Positions 31,172-39,475 of a DNA stretch of 40,326 nt are shown here, piece after piece; position 1 is the first letter of the stretch, and each line of letters opens with the position of its first letter. The notes below the pieces were generated by a model. That model had not been told where the DNA came from, ran no database searches, and worked only from the letters and a program-made list of their open reading frames with translations. The translations under genes were made by a program, and so were the position numbers. The DNA comes from Lachnospiraceae bacterium. Lineage in GTDB: Bacteria; Bacillota; Clostridia; Lachnospirales; Lachnospiraceae. The DNA lies in NCBI GenBank assembly GCA_028692975.1, contig JAQUWF010000008.1:23218-63543 (forward strand), in the 5' to 3' direction.

Positions 31172-31198
31172 CAGTGCTCTCAAAGAAAGGGCAATCAC

Positions 31199-31789
31199 AT
31201 GAATAAAGCTATAATCTATACAGATGGATCATGTCATGGGAACCCTGGACCTGGAGGTTATGCCGCCATCGTCACACAGGACGGCATAACCAAAGAGGTG
31301 CACGGCGCGGATTGGTATACCACAAACAACCGCATGGAACTTATGGCAGTAATTGAGGGCTTAAAGCTCTTAGGCAAGCCCTCTGCCGTTGAAATCGTAA
31401 CAGACAGTAAATATGTTGCAAATCAGATAAACAAGGGTAATTTGAAGAGTTTCATTCAAGACCCTAACAGAAAAAACGCTGATTTGTGGCAGGTAATATA
31501 CCGACAGTCGGTAAAGCACGCTCTGTCGGCAACTTGGGTGCGTGGGCACTCTGGGCATAAGCAGAACCAACGCTGTGACTCCCTAGCAAATATGGAGGCA
31601 ACCAGATTGGAAAACGAGAAAGAAATAAGAATATTTACCGTATCTGAACTGCTTAAAGATGTCACTACTACCCCTGAACAGATTGCCGCTCGTTTCCGCT
31701 CTGGATATCCACTGGATTTGGTGCAGAAGTATTACAATCAATTTTTTTATAAGATGTCAGGTGTTGGAGGTGTACCAGATGGGGAATAA
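31199..31789 (+). CDS. rnhA: Ribonuclease HI
   Basis: 196 residues from ATG 31199 after AAAGGGC. All four catalytic carboxylates are recognisable: IIYTDGSCHGNPGPGG (Asp), NNRMELMAVIEGL (Glu), EIVTDSKYV (Asp) and NQRCDSLANMEA (Asp), with WVRGHSGHKQN. It degrades RNA in RNA-DNA hybrids and could remove replication primers, or affect the DGR RNA-cDNA hybrid (speculative). A 50-residue C-terminal extension follows the domain. Confidence 0.93.
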   Translation: MNKAIIYTDGSCHGNPGPGGYAAIVTQDGITKEVHGADWYTTNNRMELMAVIEGLKLLGKPSAVEIVTDSKYVANQINKGNLKSFIQDPNRKNADLWQVIYRQSVKHALSATWVRGHSGHKQNQRCDSLANMEATRLENEKEIRIFTVSELLKDVTTTPEQIAARFRSGYPLDLVQKYYNQFFYKMSGVGGVPDGE

Positions 31790-31994
31790 CAAGAATCCAT
31801 ATTATAACCAAAGTGGCTACCCCGACCCTACCGCTTACCATGGAATGAAACCGGCAATCAAAGAAGAGGACGCATTGGAACATAAGGTTCGCCGATTGAT
31901 AAAGGAACTAAAACATGATATTAACGAATCTGGTTTTGAGTTGATAGCACGAATTGAAATTAGGGATAAACAGACTGGGAGGTGCTTTCGATGA
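31779..31994 (+). CDS. Small phage protein with GYxDxTAY motif
   Basis: 71 residues from ATG 31779 after TTGGAGG, overlapping the RNase H stop. It starts MGNNKNPYYNQSGYPDPTAYHGM, with a basic helical middle. The motif recurs in the leader of the 30575 ORF. Function unknown. Confidence 0.65.
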   Translation: MGNNKNPYYNQSGYPDPTAYHGMKPAIKEEDALEHKVRRLIKELKHDINESGFELIARIEIRDKQTGRCFR

Positions 31995-32200
31995 TTAAGA
32001 TTATTCTTATCATTTTGGCGGTGTTACTTCTTTTGTGCGTTATTATTTTTGCCATCAGCATCCATAATGCACCGGATATCACGGAGCTGGGGCTGGATGC
32101 AGAATGCGAGTTGTGCAACAGATACGGGAAAAGCTACACGGACGAAAATGGGCAGCACAGTTGCTGCGAAAGCTGCCCACACTTTAAATTTTCCAAATGA
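31991..32200 (+). CDS. Small single-pass membrane protein with Cys-rich tail
   Basis: 69 residues from ATG 31991 after GGGAGG. One hydrophobic helix (IKIILIILAVLLLLCVIIFAI) is followed by a small domain with CELCNRYGKS and CCESCPHF, possibly zinc-binding. It is the last gene before promoter P4. Confidence 0.65.
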   Translation: MIKIILIILAVLLLLCVIIFAISIHNAPDITELGLDAECELCNRYGKSYTDENGQHSCCESCPHFKFSK

Positions 32201-32213
32201 AAAAAAATGATTA

Positions 32214-32290
32214 GTTAAAAAAAGTTGACTACCTCGTTGACAAGTCAATTTTTTTTGCCTATAATACATATAGAGTTAAAAAATATTGAC
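32214..32290 (+). promoter_or_regulatory. Promoter P4 with three repressor operators, upstream of vapE-type gene
   Basis: TTGACA (32237-32242), 17-bp spacer, TATAAT (32260-32265), both perfect consensus. Operator-like 16-mers start at 32214 (GTTAAAAAAAGTTGAC), 32244 (GTCAATTTTTTTTGCC) and 32275 (GTTAAAAAATATTGAC), again 30-31 bp apart. The design is the same as P1-P3, so the replication operon gets a second repressor-controlled promoter. Confidence 0.85.
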
Positions 32291-32344
32291 TACTGCCTAA
32301 CTCCGATTCTTTAGGGGGGAGGTAAGTGTAAAGGAGGCTCCCTT

Positions 32345-34753
32345 ATGGATTTAAAATACGACCGACAACTAAACATATCAGTCGGGAACAGCAGAAAGGA
32401 TATCAGCTGGAAATCACAAACCATTAAGATATCCGAGCTGTGGGACAAACTAAAAATCCCCAACAAAGGTACGGAAACCCTGGATGCCTTTATGAAGCTG
32501 AAAAAGGCACAACAGGATGATCTAAAAGATGTCGGGGGATTTATGGCTGGTTCATTAAATGGCGGCAGGCGAAAAGCGTCTGCCGTTACTGGCCGTGATA
32601 TAGTCACTCTCGACTTTGATACAATCCCAGCTTATGGAACAGATAATGTGTTGCAGTCTGTGGCTAATCTTGGATATGGCTATGCTGTGTATAGCACAAG
32701 AAAACATCTCCCAACAGCCCCACGTCTGCGAATACTCATCCCACTTGATCGGACAGTGACCGCAGATGAATATGAGCCGATTGCACGACATATTGCCGCG
32801 CAGATTGGCATTCAAATGGCAGACCCTACAACATTTGAAGCCTGCCGTTTGATGTATTGGCCCTCATGCAGTTTAGATAGTGAGTACATCTACCAATATG
32901 CAGATGCACCACTCGCCCCAGCAGATTCCATTCTTTCATCTTATGCAGATTGGCATGATTTTAACAGCTGGCCGCAAGTGCCAGGGTCGGTATCTTATCA
33001 GAAGCTTGCCATGAAGCAAGGCGACCCCGACACTAAGCCCGGCATTGTCGGGGCATTCAACAGAGCGTATGGTGGTGTTCTTTCCGCTATGGGAACTCTG
33101 ATTCCCGGAATTTACGAACAGTGCGACAACGACCCTAACCGCTATACCTATCTGGGTGGTTCTACCACTGGCGGTGCCATTATCTATGATGATGGCAAAT
33201 TCCTTTTCTCGCATCATGGCACAGACCCATGCAGCGGAAAGCTGGTAAACGCGTTCGATCTGGTGCGACTACATAAGTTTGGCGATCAGGATGATACTGC
33301 ACAGGCAGGCACACCTAACAATCGGCTGCCATCCTATAAAGCAATGTGTGAGTTTGCGGTGGCAGACCCTACCGTTTCTGCCCTTATGGCGCAGGAGCGT
33401 AGAGATCAGGCCGTAAAAGATTTTGATGGCGTTCCAGCTGACAATTCTGATGATGCGGTCAATTGGATGCAGAAATTGGATTTAAACCCAAAGACCGCAC
33501 AAGCAAAGCCGACCATTGATAATGTTCTCATTATCCTTGACAATGACCCTCTCCTTAAAGGAAAGTTCGCCCTCAATCAATTTGCTGGGCGCGGGGAAGT
33601 TCTGGGAAATCTCCCTTGGAGTTCTGACAGCAGACGTCGCCTTTGGAGCGACACAGACAGCAATGGATTGTACTGGTATCTGGAAAAAACCTATAACATT
33701 ACCGGTCGAGGGAACATTGATGCGGCGCTAGATATTCATGCAGCTACACACGCATTTAACGAGGTCCAGAACTATCTCAAAAAATTAGATTGGGATGGCA
33801 TCAATCGGCTTGATACTCTATTCATTGATTACCTTGGTGCGCAGGATTCCGAATACAATCGTGCAGTCTGCAGAAAGTCCTTTACCGCCGCCGTTGCTCG
33901 TGCCATGGAGCCCGGCTGTAAATATGATAATATGCTTATCCTCTGTGGCTCACAGGGTATTGGTAAGTCCACCTTATTAGATAAGATGAGCAGGGGCTGG
34001 TTCAATGACTCCATCCGTACCTTCGAGGGCAAGGAAGCATCTGAACTACTGCAAGGTGTGTGGCTGGTAGAGGTTGCCGAGCTGGACGCTTTCAGGCGTA
34101 CTGATGTTGCCCGCATTAAGCAATTCCTGTCTCTTAGAGCCGACCGTTACCGTGCGGCATATGGCAGAAATGTCAAAGAGCTGCCAAGGTGCTGTGTATT
34201 CTTCGGCACCTGCAATCAGATGGACTTCCTTCAGGACACCACCGGAAACCGCCGTTTCTGGCCGGTGGATGTGGGCGAACAGGAACACACCAAGAATGTA
34301 TGGCGTGACCTTACGGATGAAATAATTAATCAGCTCTGGGCAGAGGCAAAAGCACGCTGGCAGCTGGGAGAAGCCACCTATCTTACCGGATCAGTGGAAA
34401 AAGCCGCCAAGGACAAGCAAGAACAACATAGAGAAGCATCCCCGAAAGAAGGACTTATACAGGAATTTGTGGCACGCAAGGTTCCTTCTGATTGGTCCAC
34501 CTGGACACTCGATCGTCGCCGTGATTACTGGGCTGGAAATGCGCAGGGCGGCACTTACGAACTGGTAGAGCGTGACCGCATTTGTACCATTGAGGTATGG
34601 TGTGAGTTGTTTTTTGGAAGTCAAAAAGATATAAAACCGACTGATTCCAGAGAAATAAATGCAACAATTTCCAATATATCGGGGTGGAAACGGTCAGAAA
34701 AGGTGCTTCGGTGTGGTCCTTATAACACACAGCGGGGATTTGTTCCGAGGTAA
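32345..34753 (+). CDS. VapE/D5-type primase-helicase
   Basis: 802 residues from ATG 32345 (AAAGGAGG upstream). The N-terminal primase-like part holds DIVTLDFDTIPAYG and TAPRLRILIPLDRTV ... FEACRLMYWPS. The C-terminal helicase has Walker A LCGSQGIGKSTLLDKM (about 532-547), Walker B-like VWLVEVAELDAF and a sensor region RCCVFFGTCNQMDFLQDTTGNRRFWPVDV, typical of virulence-associated E family proteins. It would prime and unwind phage DNA for the family A polymerase. It is followed immediately by the second TGTTAC array. Confidence 0.93.
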   Translation: MDLKYDRQLNISVGNSRKDISWKSQTIKISELWDKLKIPNKGTETLDAFMKLKKAQQDDLKDVGGFMAGSLNGGRRKASAVTGRDIVTLDFDTIPAYGTDNVLQSVANLGYGYAVYSTRKHLPTAPRLRILIPLDRTVTADEYEPIARHIAAQIGIQMADPTTFEACRLMYWPSCSLDSEYIYQYADAPLAPADSILSSYADWHDFNSWPQVPGSVSYQKLAMKQGDPDTKPGIVGAFNRAYGGVLSAMGTLIPGIYEQCDNDPNRYTYLGGSTTGGAIIYDDGKFLFSHHGTDPCSGKLVNAFDLVRLHKFGDQDDTAQAGTPNNRLPSYKAMCEFAVADPTVSALMAQERRDQAVKDFDGVPADNSDDAVNWMQKLDLNPKTAQAKPTIDNVLIILDNDPLLKGKFALNQFAGRGEVLGNLPWSSDSRRRLWSDTDSNGLYWYLEKTYNITGRGNIDAALDIHAATHAFNEVQNYLKKLDWDGINRLDTLFIDYLGAQDSEYNRAVCRKSFTAAVARAMEPGCKYDNMLILCGSQGIGKSTLLDKMSRGWFNDSIRTFEGKEASELLQGVWLVEVAELDAFRRTDVARIKQFLSLRADRYRAAYGRNVKELPRCCVFFGTCNQMDFLQDTTGNRRFWPVDVGEQEHTKNVWRDLTDEIINQLWAEAKARWQLGEATYLTGSVEKAAKDKQEQHREASPKEGLIQEFVARKVPSDWSTWTLDRRRDYWAGNAQGGTYELVERDRICTIEVWCELFFGSQKDIKPTDSREINATISNISGWKRSEKVLRCGPYNTQRGFVPR

Positions 34754-34757
34754 AAAG

Positions 34758-35018
34758 TAATGTTACAAAGAGCGTTACAAAGTGTGTTACATAGCCGTTA
34801 CATAAAAAAGTTTGTAACATTTTCTGTAAACAGATTGTTACGGAATGTTACAGAGTATGTAACGGCTGAAAACCGCATAAACACTAAGCAAATTAAAAAT
34901 TGTTACAATGTTACATACTTTTCTAATAGACCTTATGAAATAGAGAAAACAGAGGGTATATGCCCCCTCTAAACTCTCTAATCCGAGCCCGTCTATACAC
35001 GCGCGTGTGAATTTGTAA
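34758..35018. repeat. TGTTAC iteron-like array, copy B
   Basis: About 260 bases with 11 GTTAC or GTAAC cores. The distal part is nearly the same as copy A at 10386: GTTACATACTTTTCTAATA, a CTAAACTCTCTAATCCG block and CACGCGCGTG (34998-35007). The place, just after the primase-helicase gene, is common for phage origins of this group, so a replication-origin or initiator-binding role is plausible. The 70-codon frame through it is repeat-driven. Confidence 0.75.
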
Positions 35019-35136
35019 CAACAATCAGATTTTATATTACTTTCGCTTGATGGATGAGAGCGCGAACCGTGTATACTTACTCGCCTTACGCGCCCGTGAG
35101 AATCTATCAAGAAAGAATTTTGGGGAGGCAAACAGA

Positions 35137-35472
35137 ATGTTAGAAAGAGATGTTGAGAAGAATTTGAGAATACAGGCAAAAGCCATTGGCTGCCGTTGCA
35201 TGAAGTTTGTCAGTCCTGGCACCGCCGGAGTCCCCGATAGGATTGTTTTAATCCCCGGGGGACATATTGTTTTTGTAGAGCTGAAAGCCCCAAAGAAAAA
35301 AGAACGAGCTCTGCAGCTTATCATTCAAGACCGCTTGCGTGCCATGGGGTTCACGGTATTCTCTTCCGTGGATGGCACAGAACGCATACAAGAGGTTATA
35401 GACTACTGCAAGGAGGTAATGACCGATGGCAAAGGACTTCACACCACACGCTTACCAGCAATACGGAATTGA
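35137..35472 (+). CDS. VRR-NUC nuclease
   Basis: 111 residues from ATG 35137 (GGGGAGG upstream); the frame from 35047 extends into sequence without a ribosome site. The VRR-NUC core is visible: CRCMKFVSPGTAGVPDRIVLIPGG (Asp), HIVFVELKAPKKKE (ExK) and QLIIQDRLRAMGF. This PD-(D/E)XK fold nuclease commonly sits between VapE and an SNF2 helicase in Bacillota phages. It overlaps the helicase by 47 bases. Confidence 0.92.
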   Translation: MLERDVEKNLRIQAKAIGCRCMKFVSPGTAGVPDRIVLIPGGHIVFVELKAPKKKERALQLIIQDRLRAMGFTVFSSVDGTERIQEVIDYCKEVMTDGKGLHTTRLPAIRN

Positions 35473-36814
35473 CCGCATCATTGATACGCGTTATACCGGG
35501 ATGTTCCTGGACATGGGACTGGGCAAGACGGTGATCACGCTTACTGCGCTACACGAACTAAAATATTATCGCTGCTGCATCCGCAAAGCCCTGGTAATCG
35601 CCCCGAAAAAAGTAGCTGAATCTACATGGACTAATGAGCAGAAAAAGTGGAATCATTTAAAGAATTTGAGGCTGTCAGTGGCTTTGGGCAATGAGAAACA
35701 ACGACTTGCCGCATTGGAAGCCCCCGCCGATGTTTATATCATTAACCGAGAAAATGTACAGTGGCTGGTTCAGACCTATGGCTATGGGTGGCCGTTTGAT
35801 GTTGTTGTATTGGATGAGTCCAGTTCCTTCAAGAACCCCCAGGCAAAACGCTTTAAGGCACTGAAAGCAGTACGCCCTCACATATCCCGGATTATTGAAT
35901 TAACCGGAACGCCAAGTGCAAATGGGCTCATGGATTTATGGGCACAACTCTACCTTTTGGATCAGGGCAAACGCTTGGGGCGTACCATATCCGTTTACAG
36001 AGAAATGTTCTTTGATCCAGATAAGCGTGACCGCACCACTATATTCTCGTACAAGCTCAAAGAAGGGGCTGAACAGGCAATATATGACCTCATCGGGGAT
36101 ATTTGTGTGTCTATGGATGCTAAAGACTATTTGAGCCTACCAGAGTGCATCTGTGATGATATTCCGGTCAAGCTGGACGACAAAACCCAGCGTGCGTACA
36201 ACCAAATGGAGCATGATATGTTGATTGAAGTTGATGATGAACTTATCACTGCCACTTCTGCCGCCGCCCTCTCTGGAAAGCTCCTACAGCTCTGCAATGG
36301 TGCTGTGTATGATGAGGATGGCAATGCTATCACTATTCACGATTGTAAGATTGAGGTGCTTTTAGAAACCATTGAGCAGCTGAATGGACAGCACGCAATC
36401 ATTTATTATAATTTCAAGCATGACAAAGACCGCCTTTTGGATGCCCTCTCACGCACAAAGCTGACAGTGCGCGTGTATGCCGGCCCAAAGGATGAAAACG
36501 ATTGGAACGCTGGCAAGATTGACCTGCTGCTGGCACAACCCGTGTCCTGTGGATATGGGCTGAATCTGCAAGATGGTGGGCATCATGTAATATGGTTCGG
36601 GCTTACATGGAGCTTGGAAGTATATCAGCAAGCAAATAAACGCTTGCACAGACAGGGGCAACAATACCCTGTGATTATACACCGCCTTATTACCCAGGGT
36701 GGTACAGATGAAGATGTTATAGGCTCTCTGGAGTGCAAAGATACATCGCAGAAAAGTCTATTAGATGCCCTCAAAGCGAGAGTAAACAAAGTAAAGGGAG
36801 GACTACCAACATGA
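35426..36814 (+). CDS. SNF2-type DNA helicase/translocase
   Basis: 462 residues from ATG 35426 (AAGGAGG upstream). Motif I TGMFLDMGLGKTVIT, motif II VVLDESSSFKNP (DExx variant), motif III ELTGTPSANGLMDLW and motif VI QANKRLHRQGQ are in order. It acts with the VRR-NUC in replication, recombination or packaging-linked DNA processing. It ends in an ATGA overlap with the next gene. Confidence 0.92.
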   Translation: MAKDFTPHAYQQYGIDRIIDTRYTGMFLDMGLGKTVITLTALHELKYYRCCIRKALVIAPKKVAESTWTNEQKKWNHLKNLRLSVALGNEKQRLAALEAPADVYIINRENVQWLVQTYGYGWPFDVVVLDESSSFKNPQAKRFKALKAVRPHISRIIELTGTPSANGLMDLWAQLYLLDQGKRLGRTISVYREMFFDPDKRDRTTIFSYKLKEGAEQAIYDLIGDICVSMDAKDYLSLPECICDDIPVKLDDKTQRAYNQMEHDMLIEVDDELITATSAAALSGKLLQLCNGAVYDEDGNAITIHDCKIEVLLETIEQLNGQHAIIYYNFKHDKDRLLDALSRTKLTVRVYAGPKDENDWNAGKIDLLLAQPVSCGYGLNLQDGGHHVIWFGLTWSLEVYQQANKRLHRQGQQYPVIIHRLITQGGTDEDVIGSLECKDTSQKSLLDALKARVNKVKGGLPT

Positions 36815-37299
36815 CAGTAACGGAATTATCACAGCTCTATTGGCTGAACAGAGAAATTGAGATGGACCAGAAGAGGCTGGAAGATTTGGAAGGTAAGGCT
36901 CTCCCCGGTTCCCCTGCCTACGATGGTATGCCTCACAGCCACGACAACAGCTCAAAAGTGGAACGTCTTGCGGCTGAAATTGTCGATCTGCAAGCCATCA
37001 TAGCCGCCAAACAGATACAGTGCATCCATGAACGCCAGCGATTGGAGTGTTACATATCCACTATCCCGGACAGTGAAACCCGCATGATATTCACATTCCG
37101 ATTTATCAACGGCTTGCCGTGGGGACAAGTAGCGGCTTGCATTGGAGAGGGCAACACTGGGGACAGGGTAAAAAAGGTATGCTACCGCTATCTCGAACGC
37201 TTTGAGGCAAAAGAGGAAGCAAAGGCAGAACATCAATTGTACGAAGCTGAAAAACGAAGCTATGATTTTGAAACGGGGGTTGATTCTATTGGATGCTGA
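36811..37299 (+). CDS. Sigma-70-like/DUF1492-type phage transcription regulator
   Basis: 162 residues from ATG 36811. The N-terminal helical coiled part (LYWLNREIEMDQKRLEDLEG) leads to a C-terminal sigma region 4-like HTH: RMIFTFRFINGLPWGQVAACIGEGNTGDRVKKVCYRYLER. Proteins of this kind control late gene expression in Bacillota phages. Its place at the end of the early operon fits. Confidence 0.78.
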   Translation: MTVTELSQLYWLNREIEMDQKRLEDLEGKALPGSPAYDGMPHSHDNSSKVERLAAEIVDLQAIIAAKQIQCIHERQRLECYISTIPDSETRMIFTFRFINGLPWGQVAACIGEGNTGDRVKKVCYRYLERFEAKEEAKAEHQLYEAEKRSYDFETGVDSIGC

Positions 37300-37444
37300 T
37301 AGATGTATATGTTGCGGTTGTCTTATTCCAGAGGGGGTGCAGGTGTGCCCCAGCTGCCAAAGCCGAACCAAGGAAGAACGCAAAGAGGAAATGAAACCAA
37401 TTCACAAGCCACTATGGAAACGAATAAAAGAATGGAGAAAATAA
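37262..37444 (+). CDS. Small zinc-ribbon protein
   Basis: 60 residues from ATG 37262, or 51 from TTG 37289, which is better spaced from GGGGGT. Two CxxC knuckles (CICCGCLIPEGVQVCPSCQ) form a rubredoxin-like zinc ribbon, followed by a basic tail. Overlaps the sigma-like gene. Confidence 0.65.
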   Translation: MILKRGLILLDADRCICCGCLIPEGVQVCPSCQSRTKEERKEEMKPIHKPLWKRIKEWRK

Positions 37445-37447
37445 ACT

Positions 37448-37846
37448 ATGAGATATGCAAAAGATTTTAGATTTCGTGCATGGATGCCGAAGTCGCAAGA
37501 AATGTTAGTAGCCGTAAATTTGCATGAAATGTGTTTGCTCAACAGCGGTGCTGGTGTAACGCGTAGTGCTATCCTTATGCAGTATGTTGGTGCCGAGGAC
37601 TGCGAATGCAAGCCTGTATTTGAATCCGACTATTTAAGTGATGGCTTTACAATCTGGGAGGTGCAATATATCAAGTCACAATGCGGTTTTTCTGCCAAAG
37701 CCGTAGCCGGTGCAGAAACTCATGAATGGTTTAGCCTATGGCATCTTTTACACCGCCACAATGAGGGACGCAAGGTGCGTATAGTCGGCAACAAATGGGA
37801 GTACACCGGTCCGTTATCCGAGTTACTGGAAAGAGGTAAATCGTGA
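37448..37846 (+). CDS. Divergent YopX-like phage protein
   Basis: 132 residues from ATG 37448. FRFRAWMPKSQEM at the start, MQYVGAEDCECKPVFESDYL in the middle and VRIVGNKWEYTGPLSELLE at the end match the YopX layout (KFRAWD.., QYTGLKD.., VIGNIYENPELL) with divergence. It is the second YopX-type gene in the window. Confidence 0.65.
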   Translation: MRYAKDFRFRAWMPKSQEMLVAVNLHEMCLLNSGAGVTRSAILMQYVGAEDCECKPVFESDYLSDGFTIWEVQYIKSQCGFSAKAVAGAETHEWFSLWHLLHRHNEGRKVRIVGNKWEYTGPLSELLERGKS

Positions 37847-38400
37847 ATACATCCGCATTGATTAAGTGCATATCACGATATGATATGCTCATCCATTTTA
37901 TGGATAGGTACAATCTTATCGGATTAAAGGATGCCACCGAAGAACAACTCACAGAATACATAAAGGAGATATTGGAGATGAAAAAGACAGTAGTATTTGA
38001 TTTTGATGGAGTGATCCACTCTTACACCAGCGGCTGGAAGGGCGAAATCGTTATTCCAGACCCGCCAGTTCCGGGCATTGTGGAATCTATTAAGGCTATC
38101 CACGATGCAGGCTATGAGGTTGTTATTGTGTCCACCCGATGTGCTACCGATGAGGGCATGACTGCAGTTAAGCGTTGGCTCGACAAATACCATGTTATGG
38201 TAGATGCCGTAATGAAGGAGAAGCCCCCTGCTATCGTGTACATAGATGATAGAGCCATTTGTTTCAATGGTGATCCGACTACCCTACTATGGCAAATCCA
38301 GAGTTTCAAACCGTGGTATCAGCGATTACCAGAGAATTGTAGTGCTCACATACTAGATCGGTTTGAGCAAGAGCCGTTTCCGTTTCTAAAAGAGGAATAA
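37843..38400 (+). CDS. HAD-type hydrolase/nucleotidase with N-terminal helical extension
   Basis: 185 residues from GTG 37843, or 140 from ATG 37978, which has AAGGAGAT upstream. The first 45 residues (CISRYDMLIHFMDRYNLIGLKDATEEQL) look like a separate small protein fused or translationally coupled. The HAD core has motif I VVFDFDGVIH, motif II VIVSTRCATDEG, and AIVYIDDRAICF near the end. Similar phage HAD proteins act on nucleotides or polynucleotide ends; the substrate is unknown. Confidence 0.8.
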   Translation: MNTSALIKCISRYDMLIHFMDRYNLIGLKDATEEQLTEYIKEILEMKKTVVFDFDGVIHSYTSGWKGEIVIPDPPVPGIVESIKAIHDAGYEVVIVSTRCATDEGMTAVKRWLDKYHVMVDAVMKEKPPAIVYIDDRAICFNGDPTTLLWQIQSFKPWYQRLPENCSAHILDRFEQEPFPFLKEE

Positions 38401-38401
38401 A

Positions 38402-38632
38402 ATGTTGACGACAGTGGTATTTGATGAGGAAACGCTGGAGATTATCTGCATAATTCCTATGAAGTTAACTACAGATGGCACATACACTCACTGGTATTCT
38501 GAACATACAATATGCAAGACTGGATATGCTGTAGCAACTTACTCTGAAACAGAGCCTATATTTAACAATCGAGATGGAAAAGTGTATCTTGTGAAAAACA
38601 AGTTTACGCTGCCAAATGACTACTTGAATTGA
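38402..38632 (+). CDS. Small hypothetical protein (76 residues)
   Basis: ATG 38402 directly after the HAD gene. Beta-prone sequence (TVVFDEETLEIICIIPMKL) without a recognised domain. Confidence 0.55.
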   Translation: MLTTVVFDEETLEIICIIPMKLTTDGTYTHWYSEHTICKTGYAVATYSETEPIFNNRDGKVYLVKNKFTLPNDYLN

Positions 38633-38639
38633 AATTGTC

Positions 38640-38806
38640 CCCCATGTCCCTATCAACCTATGCTATCGTATAAAGTAGATTTTATATGGTTCGGGGCGGG
38701 GTTTACCTCCTACCTCCAAGTGATGTACATCTCCGAGCTGAAATCTTACCGTGAAAGACCTCTGACTCATGCAGTCGGAGGTCTTTCTGTTATGGAGGTA
38801 GAGAGA
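38640..38806 (+). promoter_or_regulatory. Leader region with a 15-bp hairpin before the DUF4417 gene
   Basis: No convincing gene. A long hairpin GAAAGACCTCTGACT (38753-38767) / AGTCGGAGGTCTTTC (38773-38787) with loop CATGC lies 19 bases before ATG 38807, close to its ribosome site, with only short T-runs after it. It could be a weak terminator or attenuator. Confidence 0.5.
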
Positions 38807-39442
38807 ATGTATAGAACACAAAGAAATTATGAGAACCTAAACAAGGCAATATTTGAGGGCGAAGGGAATTATGACATTCCTGCTCTCATTCCGGAGATAG
38901 AGTTGGATGATACAAATTGGATCAGCTTCAATTATGCCAAAGGCTGTGAAGAGCCAGAACAGCATAGCGTACACTTTTTCATTGACGATTACCAGTTTAA
39001 CCGTGTGTGGTCCCAACCAGATGTGTACCTGAATATGCTTCGGAAATTCCAAGCCGTATGCACCCCGGATTTTTCAACATACACTGACTTTCCAAAGGTA
39101 ATACAGCTCTATAACCACTATCGCAAGCATTGGCTTGGTGCATATTGGCAGATGAACGGCATCCGAGTGATACCAACCATCTCATGGAGTGACCACGACA
39201 GCTATTCATGGTGTTTCGATGGAGAACCCGTTGGCGGCATTGTTGCGGTGTCCAGCGTTGGCACGCAAGTCAATAAGGAGGCTGGCACCCTATTCCTTGA
39301 CGGATACGACAGAATGATGCAGGAGTTACACCCTGCAAAGATTATCATGTACGGCAATGTTCCAAGCGACTGCCTGGAATACGATGCAGACATCATTCCA
39401 ATAAAGGCATTTCAACAGAAATGGCGAAAGAATAACAGTTAA
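38807..39442 (+). CDS. DUF4417 phage protein
   Basis: 211 residues from ATG 38807, with GGAGG 8 bases upstream; the frame from 38660 crosses a strong hairpin. It has the DUF4417 pattern: YDIPALIPE, ISFNYAKGCEEPEQHSVHFFIDDYQFNRVWSQPD, LYNHYRKHWLGAYWQMNGIRVIPTISWSD and KIIMYGNVPSDC. Biochemical role unknown; typically close to phage packaging genes. Confidence 0.85.
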   Translation: MYRTQRNYENLNKAIFEGEGNYDIPALIPEIELDDTNWISFNYAKGCEEPEQHSVHFFIDDYQFNRVWSQPDVYLNMLRKFQAVCTPDFSTYTDFPKVIQLYNHYRKHWLGAYWQMNGIRVIPTISWSDHDSYSWCFDGEPVGGIVAVSSVGTQVNKEAGTLFLDGYDRMMQELHPAKIIMYGNVPSDCLEYDADIIPIKAFQQKWRKNNS

Positions 39443-39453
39443 ATATATTTGAC
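39438..39453 (+). promoter_or_regulatory. Isolated operator-like site
   Basis: GTTAAATATATTTGAC matches the 16-bp operator of P1-P4, located at the end of the DUF4417 gene and 23 bases before ATG 39476. No -35/-10 pair is visible around it, so it might act as a transcription-blocking site or be fortuitous. Confidence 0.5.
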
Positions 39454-39475
39454 TATTCAGAAAAGAGGTGGTAAA

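Noticed and set aside
34760-34972. 70-codon ORF through the second TGTTAC array
   Set aside because: Same repeat-driven translation. The C-terminal likeness to the first ORF reflects shared DNA, not selected protein.
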